A stretch of 64,000 nucleotides of DNA from Imbricaverruca yamaguchii (Eukaryota; Arthropoda; Thecostraca; Neoverrucidae). This document shows positions 1-10,652 of the stretch, piece by piece. A program made the translations under genes and the position numbers. Each line of letters starts with the position of its first letter. Position 1 is the first letter of the stretch. The notes under the pieces are model-generated. The model saw only the letters and a program-made list of their open reading frames with translations. It did no database searches and was not told the origin of the DNA. The DNA lies in NCBI GenBank assembly GCA_034440575.1, contig JAOTOL010001646.1, positions 2,697,501 through 2,761,500 of the forward strand, written 5' to 3'.

Positions 1-38
1 CCTGGTGCTGACACGCAGTCCCGAACCTCGTCACTCAC

Positions 39-300
39 CGTATGTGATGTTCGCGACCACCCCGTACTGTCCGCTGGAGCTGTCGGTCCGCCGCCTGCTG
101 TCGGCCCGGGTGTAGCGGCGCTGCTGCCGCTCGGTGGTGCTGCCGCCGACCCCGCCCGCCGGCTGCACGAGCCGGGCGTGCGTCCGCAGTGACGACGTCC
201 TCGTCCTCGTCGCCTCCAGTCGACTCAACTTTTGCTGCTTCCTTCTCAGCGAGATCCGGACACGCGGCGCTGAAATGCAGTTTCGAGAGCATGCCGGAGA
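39..300 (-). CDS. Possible internal exon of an unrecognised gene running off the left edge
   Basis: A GC-rich open stretch on the minus strand ends at a good splice donor: TACG followed by GTGAGT, with the GT at 38-37. The frame that reaches this donor ends in VVANITYG and passes through an Arg/Ser/Gln-rich segment. A second minus frame is also open here (acidic GDEDED then basic), so the frame is uncertain. I found no convincing acceptor or start, and I do not recognise the protein. It could be a terminal or internal exon of a gene continuing left of the window. Confidence is low because GC-rich DNA is open in several frames. Confidence 0.22.
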
Positions 301-3295
301 GACCAAGTGGTCAATGACATGTCCTGCTGACCGATAATAGGCCTTGCGGTGTAGCTTAATCAAGGGCGGTTCTAGGGGTACAAAGATCCCAGACCCCTAG
401 TCATGACCCCCACCTCCACCCCCACCCCCACCAAGAGATCGATTTTGCCGAAACATTGCTCCAAATGGTACTTGTCGAAATCTAAAGAAAGTATTCTTGG
501 ATTAATATTGTCTAAACAGACCGGACTGGATAGCAATTCAAATTTGATAAGTTTTTCGAACTGGGGAGATGTTTTTTTCCTTGAAATCCCATCTCAAATA
601 GGATTTATTATCCGCACCTGAGCATAACCGCATCGCATAGCACGGTAGGAGCGATTTGTTGTAACAAATCGCAATAAAACTTCACAAAAGCATGGTATTG
701 AACCTGTGTGATATTGTAAGGAGGCGTACGCTCATTTAGCACGAAATGTTCGATATATTCCTACCCCACAGGGCCCCATGACGTCGAGCCAGATCCTGGC
801 CACCAGCTCCACACCTTCTCATTGCACGTTTCTAAATCCACCCAGCAGGACCCGATCAGTGCGCACATGTGCAGACCAAAGGCAACATCTGGAACAAGTA
901 AGCGCCAAACCCGGGTTAATCACCTCGTTCTGGCCCGCTACCCCGTCCCATTCAGCCAACAACGTGAATGTTTTGAAAACAATCCGGTCCCGATCAGCAC
1001 AAGGAGAAAAGCCCGTCAGTCGTGTGATCAGCGACCCCCGGTGGAAAATTCCCGCTCGAGCAGGACGCCATGAAGGCCACAGGCGGCGCAAGGACACACA
1101 TGGCCTCATAAAAAGTGCATTCCCGTCAAACAAGAACCAAAACTTTCAATCTGGAGCCCTGGAAGTGGTCAGCAACGAGAGGAGGCGAAGCAAGAGGGAG
1201 TCAAGAAAACGATCAGACTGACGGAGGACACTCAGGCACTGGTCGACGGAGTGAGGACTGAGAGGAAGAAGGACCAAGTGAGGACTGAGAGGAAGAAGGA
1301 CCGTCACCGGGAGCAGCGACTCGGCGGACTCGGTGTTGAAGTGGCTGACGGCCAGAGGGCGGCCACATCTGTCACGTGAGTACCGGCCGCCTGCCATGCG
1401 CTCTTCATTCTGATGTCTGCCAGCTGTGCGTTCAGTGGCGCGAGTTTTGTGATGAATTAAATAGCATTTATACAAAAATTCCGATGGTTGAGTACCGACA
1501 GCAGTCAGCGACACTCCGTGGAGATTAACGTATATCGATGACGTCAGGAATGCGACCCTCCTTGACCGACCGACCGTAGTGCACACCCCGGCGATCAGGT
1601 GGACAGAGGAGGGATTTGTGTCCATTAACTGAAATGACGGGCCGTGCCTCGCAGGCTGAGGGGTACCCGCCACGCTTTTCGTTCGGATTGGGTCAACAAC
1701 GACCGACAGGTAGATGTGAATAGTACCGTGTGTACTCTCCCGACACGGACAAGGGATAATTTCCACATGATGTTTGGATGTGTGCCTAAGAATTAATTTG
1801 CTTTGTGAACTAAATTTAAAAGTGAGGAAGACGACCTGAGAGCCGTCCTCCTATGGACTTAATGTTCTTGAGTGATGATAGCGAGAGCTTAAGCCCGTCT
1901 AAATTGTCTAGAATATTGATGTTATATGGAATCTGCATTTGGAAAATGTCCAATTGCGAGAGGGGGCGATGAACGGAAACCTGAGAGGCATAAGTTAACC
2001 CGCTCTGGCTCTTTGACCGTAAAATCCCGCTGGCCTCTGTGACCCAGGGGCGCAGATGGACTTCGAGCCCGGTATGCATGTAAGGCCCCCACGGGGTGGA
2101 GCATTGCGATTCGTCGAAAACCTGTCGCGGACTGCAGGCGGAGGCTAAGCATTGCCCGGTAATTGGTCCGCCTCCGGTCACCGTACGTGGGGCATGGATT
2201 TGTCCAGTGGTTCGCGGGTCCCACGGGCAGGCTCGGCATATCGTAAGCCCTGAGGCTGAAAGGGAAGGCTAGGCCACATAGACTCAACCCTCGAACATAC
2301 AGAGGGGTTGATGCAACACACCTCATTTTATTGGTGGCTATAGAAAAGTGGCGCGCGCCGCCGCTGACGTAGCTCATGCGGCCGTCCTCGCCCGCCTCGC
2401 AGCATGCTAAATTTAGCGTATTTCGTCAGATCACTGACCTGTGACATTATGCGAGAGAACGCATGTCAGTCCATTTTTCGCCAGGATCGCGATTTATCGG
2501 AAATTAATCTCATGTATTACACCCGATGGCCATTGTTGGGTGTGGAAGAATGATGAGTATCTCACCTGATGACCTTACATATATTCGATTACTTCATTTA
2601 GATGCATTTCAGGAATGGTTGGAATTGAGGTATTTCGTCAGAGATTTCATTTCTGAAAACATTTTTTCACTTCGGATTCATATGGGATAGGATGGGCTTC
2701 ACATGTCCTCCGTCAAAAACATGCAGGAGAAACATAAATATCGCTAAAAACGAACACAGTACAACATCCACCAAAGAACATGTTATTTTATCTACGGTTA
2801 CAAGCCATTTTTCGCCATTTAAACTAACCATTTTTCGTACCATCAAGCATTCAGACAACATCCAAACACACACCACACTCAGCCGCAGCCATAGGAAATG
2901 CTCAGGTGGCAAAATGGCAAGCACGGGCGAGCGTTGATGGCTGCATAGGACGTGCTGAATGAAGATGAGGGCTTCATTGGCCATCTCTTGACAATTATGT
3001 CCCCATGTTTGGAGATGTTCTTATTTTTTGTATCCATTAACTGCATGCTTCGCAAATAGACACAATGATACATGTACAACACCTCAAGTCAGATGATATA
3101 TCCTCCAGAACCGGCGAATGTATGTGATAACGAGCCTGACAATAACCTAAGGCAATAACTACCTATATAGTCCACGATCTACTTATGGCAATAACTTACC
3201 ATTATCTCCATGTGATGGAAACGACTTCTTGAATAACTTGTCTGCGCTTGCTACTCCTGTGGGCATGGAAAGGTCGTTACGAGATTAGAATACGG
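301..3295. other. No supported gene
   Basis: Open frames here (for example 778-1221 plus and 1146-1766 minus) have no recognisable domain, splice context or compositional support. A short direct repeat of a GAGGACTGAGAGGAAGAAGGA-like unit lies at about 1250-1302. Confidence 0.5.
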
Positions 3296-3474
3296 GGCTG
3301 GGATGGCCGGGTGGTTAAGGTGTCGGGCTATTGGGTGCCAAAGGTCCCGGGTTCAATACTAGCGCAGCTCAGGACATTTCCCAATCCCGCGGCCCATCGG
3401 CGAGACAGTATGGGCCGGCGCCATTAGTCGTGAATGTGCATAAAGTGAGTCGTCAACCACCCAATAAACAAACA
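3296..3474 (+). mobile_element. SINE family A, tRNA-derived (complete-looking copy)
   Basis: The 5' part resembles a class II (Ser/Leu-type) tRNA. It has an A box (GGCCGGGTGGTTAAGG) and, after the anticodon region, a B-box-like GGGTTCAATACT. A body containing CGGCGCCATTAG and a tail ending CACCCAATAAACA follow. Related copies in the window lie at 4435-4606 (-), 27578-27752 (+), 31101-31190 (-, partial), 37070-37238 (+) and 38059-38408 (-, split). Confidence 0.8.
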
Positions 3475-3955
3475 AGAGATTAGAATACTCCCGCACTTGC
3501 AGAGGACAATATATAAAAGCAAGCAGACTGTCACTTGATACCTCTGTAGTAGCAGGGCAGACCGAGACTGTTAACTTATTGAGTACACCTTGCATGTGAT
3601 ACTGAGAGTGGCTGATCTGAAAAATAAACACTATAGAGAACATTATTTTTTTTAAACAACCATTCGTGAGTAGAGAACTTGCAAGATAAATATCACCCTC
3701 ATATAATGCATTGTAAATTGAATTATAGTCAACTTGACTGAATGGGAAAATTTTTAATTTGTTGTGAGCAACTGAATCGGATTAAATATGTATTTATATT
3801 CCGTTCATGCATTTGCATGCCAATATGCCGTATCTGATATGTGACTTCCGAGATATACACAGGATAATTTTGGTCTCCCTTGATTACATTAGAATAGAGT
3901 GTTAGGAACGTTTGAGAAGTGAGGAGTCACATCAGATGCCTCTTCGTGCAATTAC
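3475..3955. other. No supported gene; a TATATAAAAG motif at about 3509
   Basis: The motif TATATAAAAGCAAGCAG resembles an arthropod core promoter. No coding frame follows, since the first downstream ATG is followed directly by TGA. I see nothing else. Confidence 0.35.
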
Positions 3956-3967
3956 CATAGCATAAAT

Positions 3968-4060
<93 letters not shown>

Positions 4061-4081
4061 ATATATCCCATTTATGCTATG
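3956..4081. repeat. Long palindrome with (AT)n core
   Basis: The 17-bp arm CATAGCATAAATGGGAT at 3956-3972 is repeated exactly in inverted orientation at 4065-4081. The core is almost pure AT dinucleotides and is itself self-complementary, so the whole 126 bp could form a cruciform. Confidence 0.9.
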
Positions 4082-4082
4082 C

Positions 4083-4149
<67 letters not shown>

Positions 4150-4170
4150 ATATATATATATTTTTTTTTT

Positions 4171-4235
<65 letters not shown>
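4082..4235. repeat. (AT)n then T-run then (GT)n microsatellites
   Basis: Alternating AT runs from about 4085 to 4147. A short AT/T-rich link follows, then (GT)n from about 4176 to 4233. Open frames across them (YIYIY, CVCVC, THTHT) are simple-repeat artefacts. Confidence 0.97.
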
Positions 4236-4236
<1 letters not shown>

Positions 4237-4434
4237 CGTGAGTTCATGCGTGTGTGCATGCATGAGTACGCATGTATGTACCGGGTAGAGGCAAACACTC
4301 TTCCACCTTTCATTATGTTTGAAGAGGTACGTGAGTTTATTAATCTGGGGTAAAATAAATAAGTGAGTCGAAAACTCGTAAGAGTAAATTGTTTGCGTTT
4401 TGAAATTTGACATTGTGAATCAGGGCATGTTTGA

Positions 4435-4606
4435 TTTGTTTATTGGGTGGTTCACGACGCACTTTATACACATTCACGGCTAATAGCGCCGCTCACACTG
4501 TTTCGCCGGTGGGCCGCGGGATTGGGAAATGTCCCGAGCGGCTCTGGTGTCGAACCTGGTACCTTTGACACCCAGAGCCCGACACCTTAACCACTCGGAA
4601 GCATGG
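4435..4606 (-). mobile_element. SINE family A copy (minus)
   Basis: Inverted relative to the 3296 copy. It reads from the tail TTTATTGGGTGGTTCACGAC to an inverted A box (CCTTAACCACTCGG) near 4600, and includes the CGGTGGGCCGCGGGATTGGG body segment. Confidence 0.8.
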
Positions 4607-4707
4607 CATGTCTGAGCGAACATTTATGGTCGTACATCTTTGGTTCCATACAATATTCATAATTTCGACACAGCTGCAGTTTTAACTCTAGTGCAATGAC
4701 CAGTTCG

Positions 4708-4927
4708 AAGAGGAGGCCGTCTGTCCGTCTGTGTGGTCCTACAGACCGCAGACACTACTCACTGAGCGGCCCCTGATGCAGTGACCAGCTCGAGGGAGGT
4801 CGTCTGTCCGTCTGTGTGGTCCTACAGACCGCAGACACTACTCATGGGCGCAAAATGACCCTAGTGTCGACAAGCACTAAACTCCAATCCCACCGCAGAC
4901 ACTACTCACTGAGCGGTCCCTGGCGCA
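4708..4927. repeat. Tandem partial duplications that include a splice donor
   Basis: A segment beginning GTCTGTCCGTCTGTGTGGTC recurs at about 4716 and 4801. The linked piece CGCAGACACTACTCACTGAG occurs at 4748 and 4894, and a truncated form at 4833. On the minus strand this piece holds CTCA/GTGAGT, the donor proposed for the exon at 4910-5330. Confidence 0.8.
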
Positions 4928-5330
4928 GCGGCAGCAGCTGCGGCCGCACCAGCCAGCTGGCGTCGACCTGACCTGGCGGCGGCAGCTGACGCCGTCCGAC
5001 CAGCAGCCAGTCTGGCCCGGTCAGCCGGCGGCCCGCCTCCAGCCGGCGCCGGCGGCCACCGCCGTCCCCGAGCAGCCGGCCGCGCACCAGCACCACCCGC
5101 ACGTCCGGCAGTCGCGCCTGACCCGGCAGCAGCAGCGCGGGCAGCTGCAGCGGCTGCAGCTGCAGCGGCGGCAGCGGCGCGCTGTCCAGCCGGCCGGCCG
5201 TGTTGGGCAGCCAGACGATCGAGCTGCGCTCCTTCAGCACGGGCCGCAGCTGGAGGCGGCCGTTGTTGGCGGCGGTGGCGGCGGCGGCGGCGGCCGTGGC
5301 CAGCAACAGAGCAGCGGCCGCCCACGGCAT
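4910..5330 (-). CDS. Candidate first coding exon of a secreted protein, unrecognised
   Basis: The start ATG at 5330-5328 sits in a good context (GTCACCATG). It opens with MPWAAAALLLATAAAAAATA, which reads as a signal peptide of about 20 residues. The next 120 residues are Leu/Gln/Pro- and Arg-rich, including RLQLRPVLKERSSIVWLPN and GPDWLLVGRRQ. The frame leaves through a strong donor (CTCA/GTGAGT, GT at 4909-4908) in phase 1, so later exons would lie to the left; I could not find them. The plus strand is also open here as a Gln/Pro-rich frame, so the strand is not certain. No family is recognised. The donor lies inside a partly duplicated segment. Confidence 0.4.
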
Positions 5331-5694
5331 GGTGACCACGCGCCGGCCGGTCGCCACTGTCAGTCGCCAGAGACTGACAGCGCTGACCCGGCGCCGACGC
5401 GGCGCACCGCCTGTCGACCGCCACATGCACAACCGTCCCTTCCCCTCCCCTCCTCTCCCCTCCCCTCTCCGTGTCAGCCGGATGAACGCGCTGACATGCC
5501 AGAAATGCCACTGACACACGGTGGCGTAGCCGGGATTTTCTTCACGGGTGCCAGATGAAAGCGAAACGTGATGAAAAAGAGAGACTTCGGCGCACGAGGC
5601 GCGCCGAAAATCTGTACATTTCCGTGGCTAAAGTCTTACATTTTTATTTTGATCTATGTATTTTTAATTGTTAACGGGGTGGTTGTCGGGCCTC

Positions 5695-6160
5695 TGAGCC
5701 CCTTGGCTGCACCTCTGCTGACACACCATCGCCGGTCACTGACACGTTATGGTCACATTACTGACACATCATGGGAGGTCACTGACACACCATGATCACA
5801 TCACTGACAAATCATGGAAGGTCACTGGCACACTATTGTCACATTACTGACACATCGTGAAAGGTCACTGACACACCAGAACTGTCACTGTGACACACCA
5901 GGAGCCACTACATTGACACACTAGAAGTGGTTACGTTGACACGTTGTGAGAGCTGGGGCTTACATGTCAAAAGCGGTTATGTTAGCACGTCAGGATTGAC
6001 CACGTTGACACACCAGGAGTGATTACCCCGGTATACAAGGGGTTAACCTGACAAGCCAGGATTAACGACGTTTACATCAGGAGTGGTTGCCATGTCACGC
6101 CAGGATTGACCACGTCTGCAGACCAGGATTGACTACCTGGGCGCACCAGGGGTGGTTACA
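5695..6160. repeat. Degenerate tandem array, 21-22 bp alternating (43-bp dimer)
   Basis: The motif CTGACACAYCATG recurs with its G at about 5720, 5741, 5763, 5784, 5806, 5827, 5849, 5870 and 5892. The spacings alternate 21 and 22. After about 5900 units drift to 23-24 bp and decay (GACACACCAGGAGTGGTTAC-like). No coding potential is seen. Confidence 0.8.
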
Positions 6161-6678
6161 CCAACATGCCATTTGCAGACCCAGTGAAGCAACTATTAAA
6201 GGGAATTGACGGGTTTTTCTGTAAGTGTTCACCGAATAGTTGCAGATGTGTTGTATACTTGTATAATCCACTAATGTGCTCTCCACACCAGCGGAAATCA
6301 CACCATGGACACCATTCCACCGAAAACAATGATAAATGCCCAAATTCGCACCTCAAGTTACTATGTATTCAGTTGTCCATTAGGTATTGTGGACGTGACA
6401 TGTCGGGTACATACATATCCACAAATGAAGTATTTCAAGATCAATCTAGCGCCCCTTAGTCTCCTTTCGTTGTTAAGACAAAGGAAGCGGAATCAGCGAC
6501 GGGCGCAGTTGTCTGTGATGAGATCGATGGGTCCACTTGAAAAACACGCGAAGCCTACCACCCAACACCGCGGCCAACAATTTCTTCCCCAGTGTGCTGA
6601 GGTTTTACTCGTGTTGATAAAGTGAATCATGAAAAATATAAGCAGATCCAGGTGCTCTGCATCTTGGTTAGAGATTAT
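6161..6678. other. No supported gene
   Basis: Unique sequence with short open frames that lack recognisable domains. Confidence 0.45.
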
Positions 6679-7136
6679 AGCCCGGCTCCCACGTCACGGG
6701 CGTCAGTGACGTTACGCCATTACGGCCCGGGCTCCCACGTCACGGGCGTCAGTGACGTTACGCCATTACGGCCCGGGCTCCCACGTCACGGGCGTCAGTG
6801 ACGTTACACCATTACGGCCCGGCTCCCACGTCACGGGCGTCAGTGACGTTACGCCATTACGGCCCGGGTTCCTACGTCACAGGCGTCAGTGACGTTACGC
6901 CATTACGGCCCGGGTTCCTACGTCACAGGCGTCAGTGACGTTACGCCATTACGGCCCGGGTTCCTACGTCACGGGCGTCAGTGACGTTACGCCATTACGG
7001 CCCGGGTTCTTACGTCACTGGCGTCAGTGACGTTACGCCATTACGGCCCGGGTTCCTACGTCACTGGCGTCAGTGACGTTACGCCATTACGGCCCGGGTT
7101 CCTACGTCACTGGCGTCAGTGACGTCATGCCATTAT
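6679..7136. repeat. 46-bp minisatellite, about 10 copies
   Basis: Each unit contains CACGTCAC, GGCGTCAGTGACGTTACGCC and ATTACGGCCCGGG. Copies are about 90-98% alike; variation is mainly CTCCCACGTCACG versus TTCCTACGTCACT. Every unit therefore holds several TGACG/CGTCA half-sites. Confidence 0.95.
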
Positions 7137-7487
7137 GAGCTCGGTTCTCCCGTCACTTGGTCGTTATATACAAGTCGATTAGATGGAGGGAGACCGCGTC
7201 AGCGACTTGCTGCTGGAGCTAAGCGAAAGATGACGTCATTCCATTCATTCGCGACGCGCTAAGTGACGACGAAAATCTTTACTGAGAGCATCATACAGCG
7301 GCGTGCTATTTTGACAATGCCAGAAATCCGTCTCTGCAAGTGAGCAAACGGCTCATTTGCATCCCTGGGAATAAGAAAGCCCCTCAGCTACTGAACAAGA
7401 GCTTCATTCATGCTGATTCACTCGTCACTAATGTCTGTCCACAGCTACTCCACGGTCTTTTTCTCAAACTGACACTTCTGGGTTGAC

Positions 7488-7606
<119 letters not shown>

Positions 7607-7981
7607 CATATTATATATACATATTATATATACGGGTGTATGCATATTGTTTTCCTCTCCCTTCTTTCCATCTCTCCTCTCTTCCCAGTCCTCTCGTCGC
7701 ATGAGATTCGATGAAAAGTTAACTGGCGATATGAACTAATTTTCATTTTTGTCGGCAGCGCAATGTGTGCTAAAAAAAGACCTTGAAAGACATGTCACGA
7801 GAGTAGAAGTGTATTTTCCGAGCGATGCACAGATATAGAACGCACCAAGTACCGGGTATTCAGGTCGAGTAAACACAGATGCACCTCGCATGTGATGGAG
7901 CCAGACTTAGCTTGAATAACACCAATGTTACCGTGCATTGGAATCCGTCGGTATCTTCCAGCGAAGACTACCAGTATGGAA

Positions 7982-8719
7982 TCAGAAATACCCCATACCC
8001 AATCCCATGTGCATCACCGGAACATGAAAGAGAGGAGCAGTAGAGGCAGGCGTTTGGCCCAGGCCGATGACGATAGCCCTCTTCTTCCGCGCTGCCTGGG
8101 CAGCCTTGAACTTGGCCATGAACTCGACCTTGGCAGCCTTCACCTCGGGCGTGTCTTGGACCGGCTCAGGCCCGACCATGTTCATCACCGGTATGTTGGT
8201 GCCCGTGGCCTTGAAGCCGTCCACACCCGCCGTGTAGGTGACCGTCTGAACCTTCCCTTTGGGGTCGACGTAGCTGTAGGAGCCCTTGGTCTCACCCAGG
8301 ATCGAGTGCTCCGTGCGGGTGGACAGGCCGTCGTTGTAGCTGAACGCGTGGCCCATGTTGTTGTTCATCATCATCTGATTGGTATATCCGGCGTAAGTGT
8401 TGGGCCATCCCGTGTTGTAGCCATTCCAGCCGTTCCAGCCATTCCAGCCATTCCAGCCGTTGGGCGTGTTCCAATACTGGGCACTAGCCGCAGCGATACA
8501 CGCCAAGATGATCTGAAAGCAAAGACAGTTCGACAAAATGCTGTCAAGTCCATAAATATCATCGCTAATGCATTGACTACCAAAAAGCCAAGGCTGGTGA
8601 GTCGGCTGTATACATAATCGGCTGGCCAGATTACAATAGTATCGAACATAGGGAGATTTAACTTCTGGTGGAATTAAACAGGGGAGCCAGCGATAAGCCA
8701 TTGCATTAACCTTCGTCAT
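7982..8719 (-). CDS. Cuticle protein with Rebers-Riddiford chitin-binding domain
   Basis: A structural protein of the exoskeleton, secreted and expected to bind chitin. The main exon is 8512-7982 (stop TGA at 7984-7982) after a clear acceptor TTTGCTTTCAG. It begins IILACIAAASAQ, the rest of a signal peptide. A three-codon first exon ATGACGAAG at 8719-8711 with donor AAG/GTTAAT gives MTKIILACIAAASA in phase; this start is inferred and less sure than the exon. With it the protein has 179 residues. Tandem NGW repeats lie at 21-35 and an RR core at about 58-111 (GSYSYVDPKGK, then TYTAGVDGFKATGTNIP). The segment DTPEVKAAKVEFMAKFKAA at about 123 is typical of crustacean cuticle proteins. The tail holds RKKRA, a possible furin-like site. 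Confidence 0.85.
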   Translation of the reverse strand: MTKVNAMAYRWLPCLIPPEVKSPYVRYYCNLASRLCIQPTHQPWLFGSQCISDDIYGLDSILSNCLCFQIILACIAAASAQYWNTPNGWNGWNGWNGWNGYNTGWPNTYAGYTNQMMMNNNMGHAFSYNDGLSTRTEHSILGETKGSYSYVDPKGKVQTVTYTAGVDGFKATGTNIPVMNMVGPEPVQDTPEVKAAKVEFMAKFKAAQAARKKRAIVIGLGQTPASTAPLFHVPVMHMGLGMGYF

Positions 8720-10027
8720 TGGATGACATTTTAACATCTTTCAAAATGTAAGTATTGTTTTTGTGGCCCCTGGCCGGGCCCCGTCTGAAAAGAGCATTAC
8801 TAGGGGGAGATTAAAATTGACTCAAATGGAGGAGTAGTACCAGCCTTTCGAGAATACTCTCCCCCCCCCCACACACACAATAATGCCGACAAAATGCGAA
8901 ATTCCATTTGACTAAGGGGACGATCACGCGATCAGCTGGCGAGTGGATCCAAGGGCACGGGTGGGGATGGGAAGCCCGCTGCCGGTCGGGACAGCCTGGG
9001 TAACATTTACGTATGTGGGAGCTCTCATACACCGAATGAATGCATCAGATATCGCACAAGCTGATATTTGAATATGAAGGAACGCATTCTTTTAAGTTGT
9101 CATGATTTCGGCTACCGTGGCAACCGTAGCACCATATATGATACAACTGTGATCACATACACATTCGCGGACGATACGAAGCGCACCGTGCCGTGTTTGC
9201 ATTTAACATCATATCTTTTTTGATCCGGTATCATCTAGGTGTGTGTATTGCAAGGCAGGCGAGGTCATCTTTTCGCAAAGTTGTCTAAATCGACTCAATA
9301 GATCCGTCGCTGGGAGTTCCGTCAGATTTCAGGCAGAACCTCGTCTAGCAAGATTTTATTGGGGGGGGGGGGGTGCTGTAGCTGACTCCAATTGGGCCAA
9401 ATTGCAGAGTTTCGAGCACTCCTCACTCTCCAGCAACAGTTTAGTGATCGGACGTACGACTTGACATGGAGTGGGGCGGGGGGGGGGGGTGCGGTCATGA
9501 GTAAGGGGTTACGGCCTCGGCAGTCAGCATGTCGGAGGAGGCCCTGGTTTTAACACAAAAAGTCGAACACTTATCGTACTAGAGGAGGACCTGGTTTCAA
9601 ATGCATCAAAGGTACAACGCCTTCATTGATTGATCTCAATCAGGCATGCAACAAGGATTTTCCAAAGGAAGGAGCAAGCCAAGGAAAGAGTAGAATCTAG
9701 CTTCTTGTCAAATGTCGTCGAAATCATTTAATTGTCGAGGATACGGACGAAATAACTACCTCCGGTGTGACAAAACGGACGGGACTTATCGTCAATCGCT
9801 TCTTCTCGTGTAGCGCTCAAAAGGTTAATATTATAGTTAATCCAATGTTGGGAAGAAGATGTTCCTTTGCCATCCTGTCCACTGGTGCAGCCAACAGACG
9901 CTCATATTCATAGTTCTACCACTAATCACGCCAACATTCGAGTGTTGATGCTCCGGATAAGTTCATTATGCATACACAACAACTTTTTATCATACATCAG
10001 ACGGCATTTTTAGAATGAGCGTACCCA
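8720..10027. other. No supported gene
   Basis: Upstream region of the cuticle gene, with homopolymer G and C runs near 8862, 9361 and 9477. No TATA box is evident at a fixed distance from the proposed start. Confidence 0.45.
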
Positions 10028-10030
10028 AAG

Positions 10031-10248
10031 TGCATGGTGCATCTCGGCACACAGGTAATACCTAAAACAGTTCCCCCACACATATTTACCAGAGCGGCAA
10101 CAAAATGCATGGTGCATCTCGGCACACAGGTAATACCTAAAGCAGTTCCTCCACACATATTTACCAGAGCGGCAACAAAATGCATGGTGCATCTCGGCAC
10201 ACAGGTAATACCTAAAGCAGTTCCTCCGCACATATTTACCAGAAGCTT
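10031..10248. repeat. 75-bp tandem repeat, three copies
   Basis: TGCATGGTGCATCTCGGCAC begins copies at 10031, 10106 and 10181, exactly 75 bp apart. Because 75 is divisible by three, frames stay open on both strands. Those frames show no known domain and are not called as genes. Confidence 0.92.
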
Positions 10249-10492
10249 CATGTTGGGTGAAGTAGCGGATGGGCAGAGCACTCCGATGGTCGGGACGCGG
10301 CAGCGTTTTATATACTTCTGCTCTTCCAGAACACCGCGCCAACCAGTTCCTGTTGTCAACACGCCAATCGTTCATCCTGAAAGTAGTCCGGCAGCAATGC
10401 AGATGTTGGGCGCGGTCCTTACTTCGCCGATATCGGGTAGGGAGACAAGGGACGCCCCGATGACGTGTGCCAGCCGCTGAGCGCGGTGGTGG

Positions 10493-10652
10493 TGGTTGTT
10501 TGTTTTACGACACGTTGACCGTTGAGTCGTGTAGCGTCGCCAATCTCTCACGCCGATTGGTCGCGGGCGAAGAGTGGCGACAGGTGGGACTCGAACCCAC
10601 AATATTTTGATCGTGAGACGAGTGACTTACCCCTAGGTTACTTGTCCCCCAG
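10493..10652 (-). mobile_element. SINE family B, tRNA-derived (minus)
   Basis: Read on the minus strand it starts GGGGACAAGTAACCTAGGGG (A-box region) and has a B box in GTGGGTTCGAGTCCCACC. The core is CGACCAATCGGCGTGAGAGA and the tail GTCGTAAAACAAACAACCACC. Other copies lie at 26957-27128 (-), 36191-36352 (-), 38145-38315 (+) and 39650-39738 (+, 3' part). Confidence 0.85.

Noticed and set aside
778..1766. ORFs of 147 (+) and 206 (-) residues as genes
   Set aside because: Overlapping, no recognisable domain, no splice support, composition like the flanks.
3966..4413. ORFs of IYIYIY, CVCVCV and THTHTH
   Set aside because: Direct translations of AT, GT and CA microsatellites; the same applies to 7408-7739.
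10550..10652. A genuine tRNA gene on the minus strand
   Set aside because: A and B boxes are present but the sequence continues into a SINE body and tail, repeated elsewhere; no clean cloverleaf was established.
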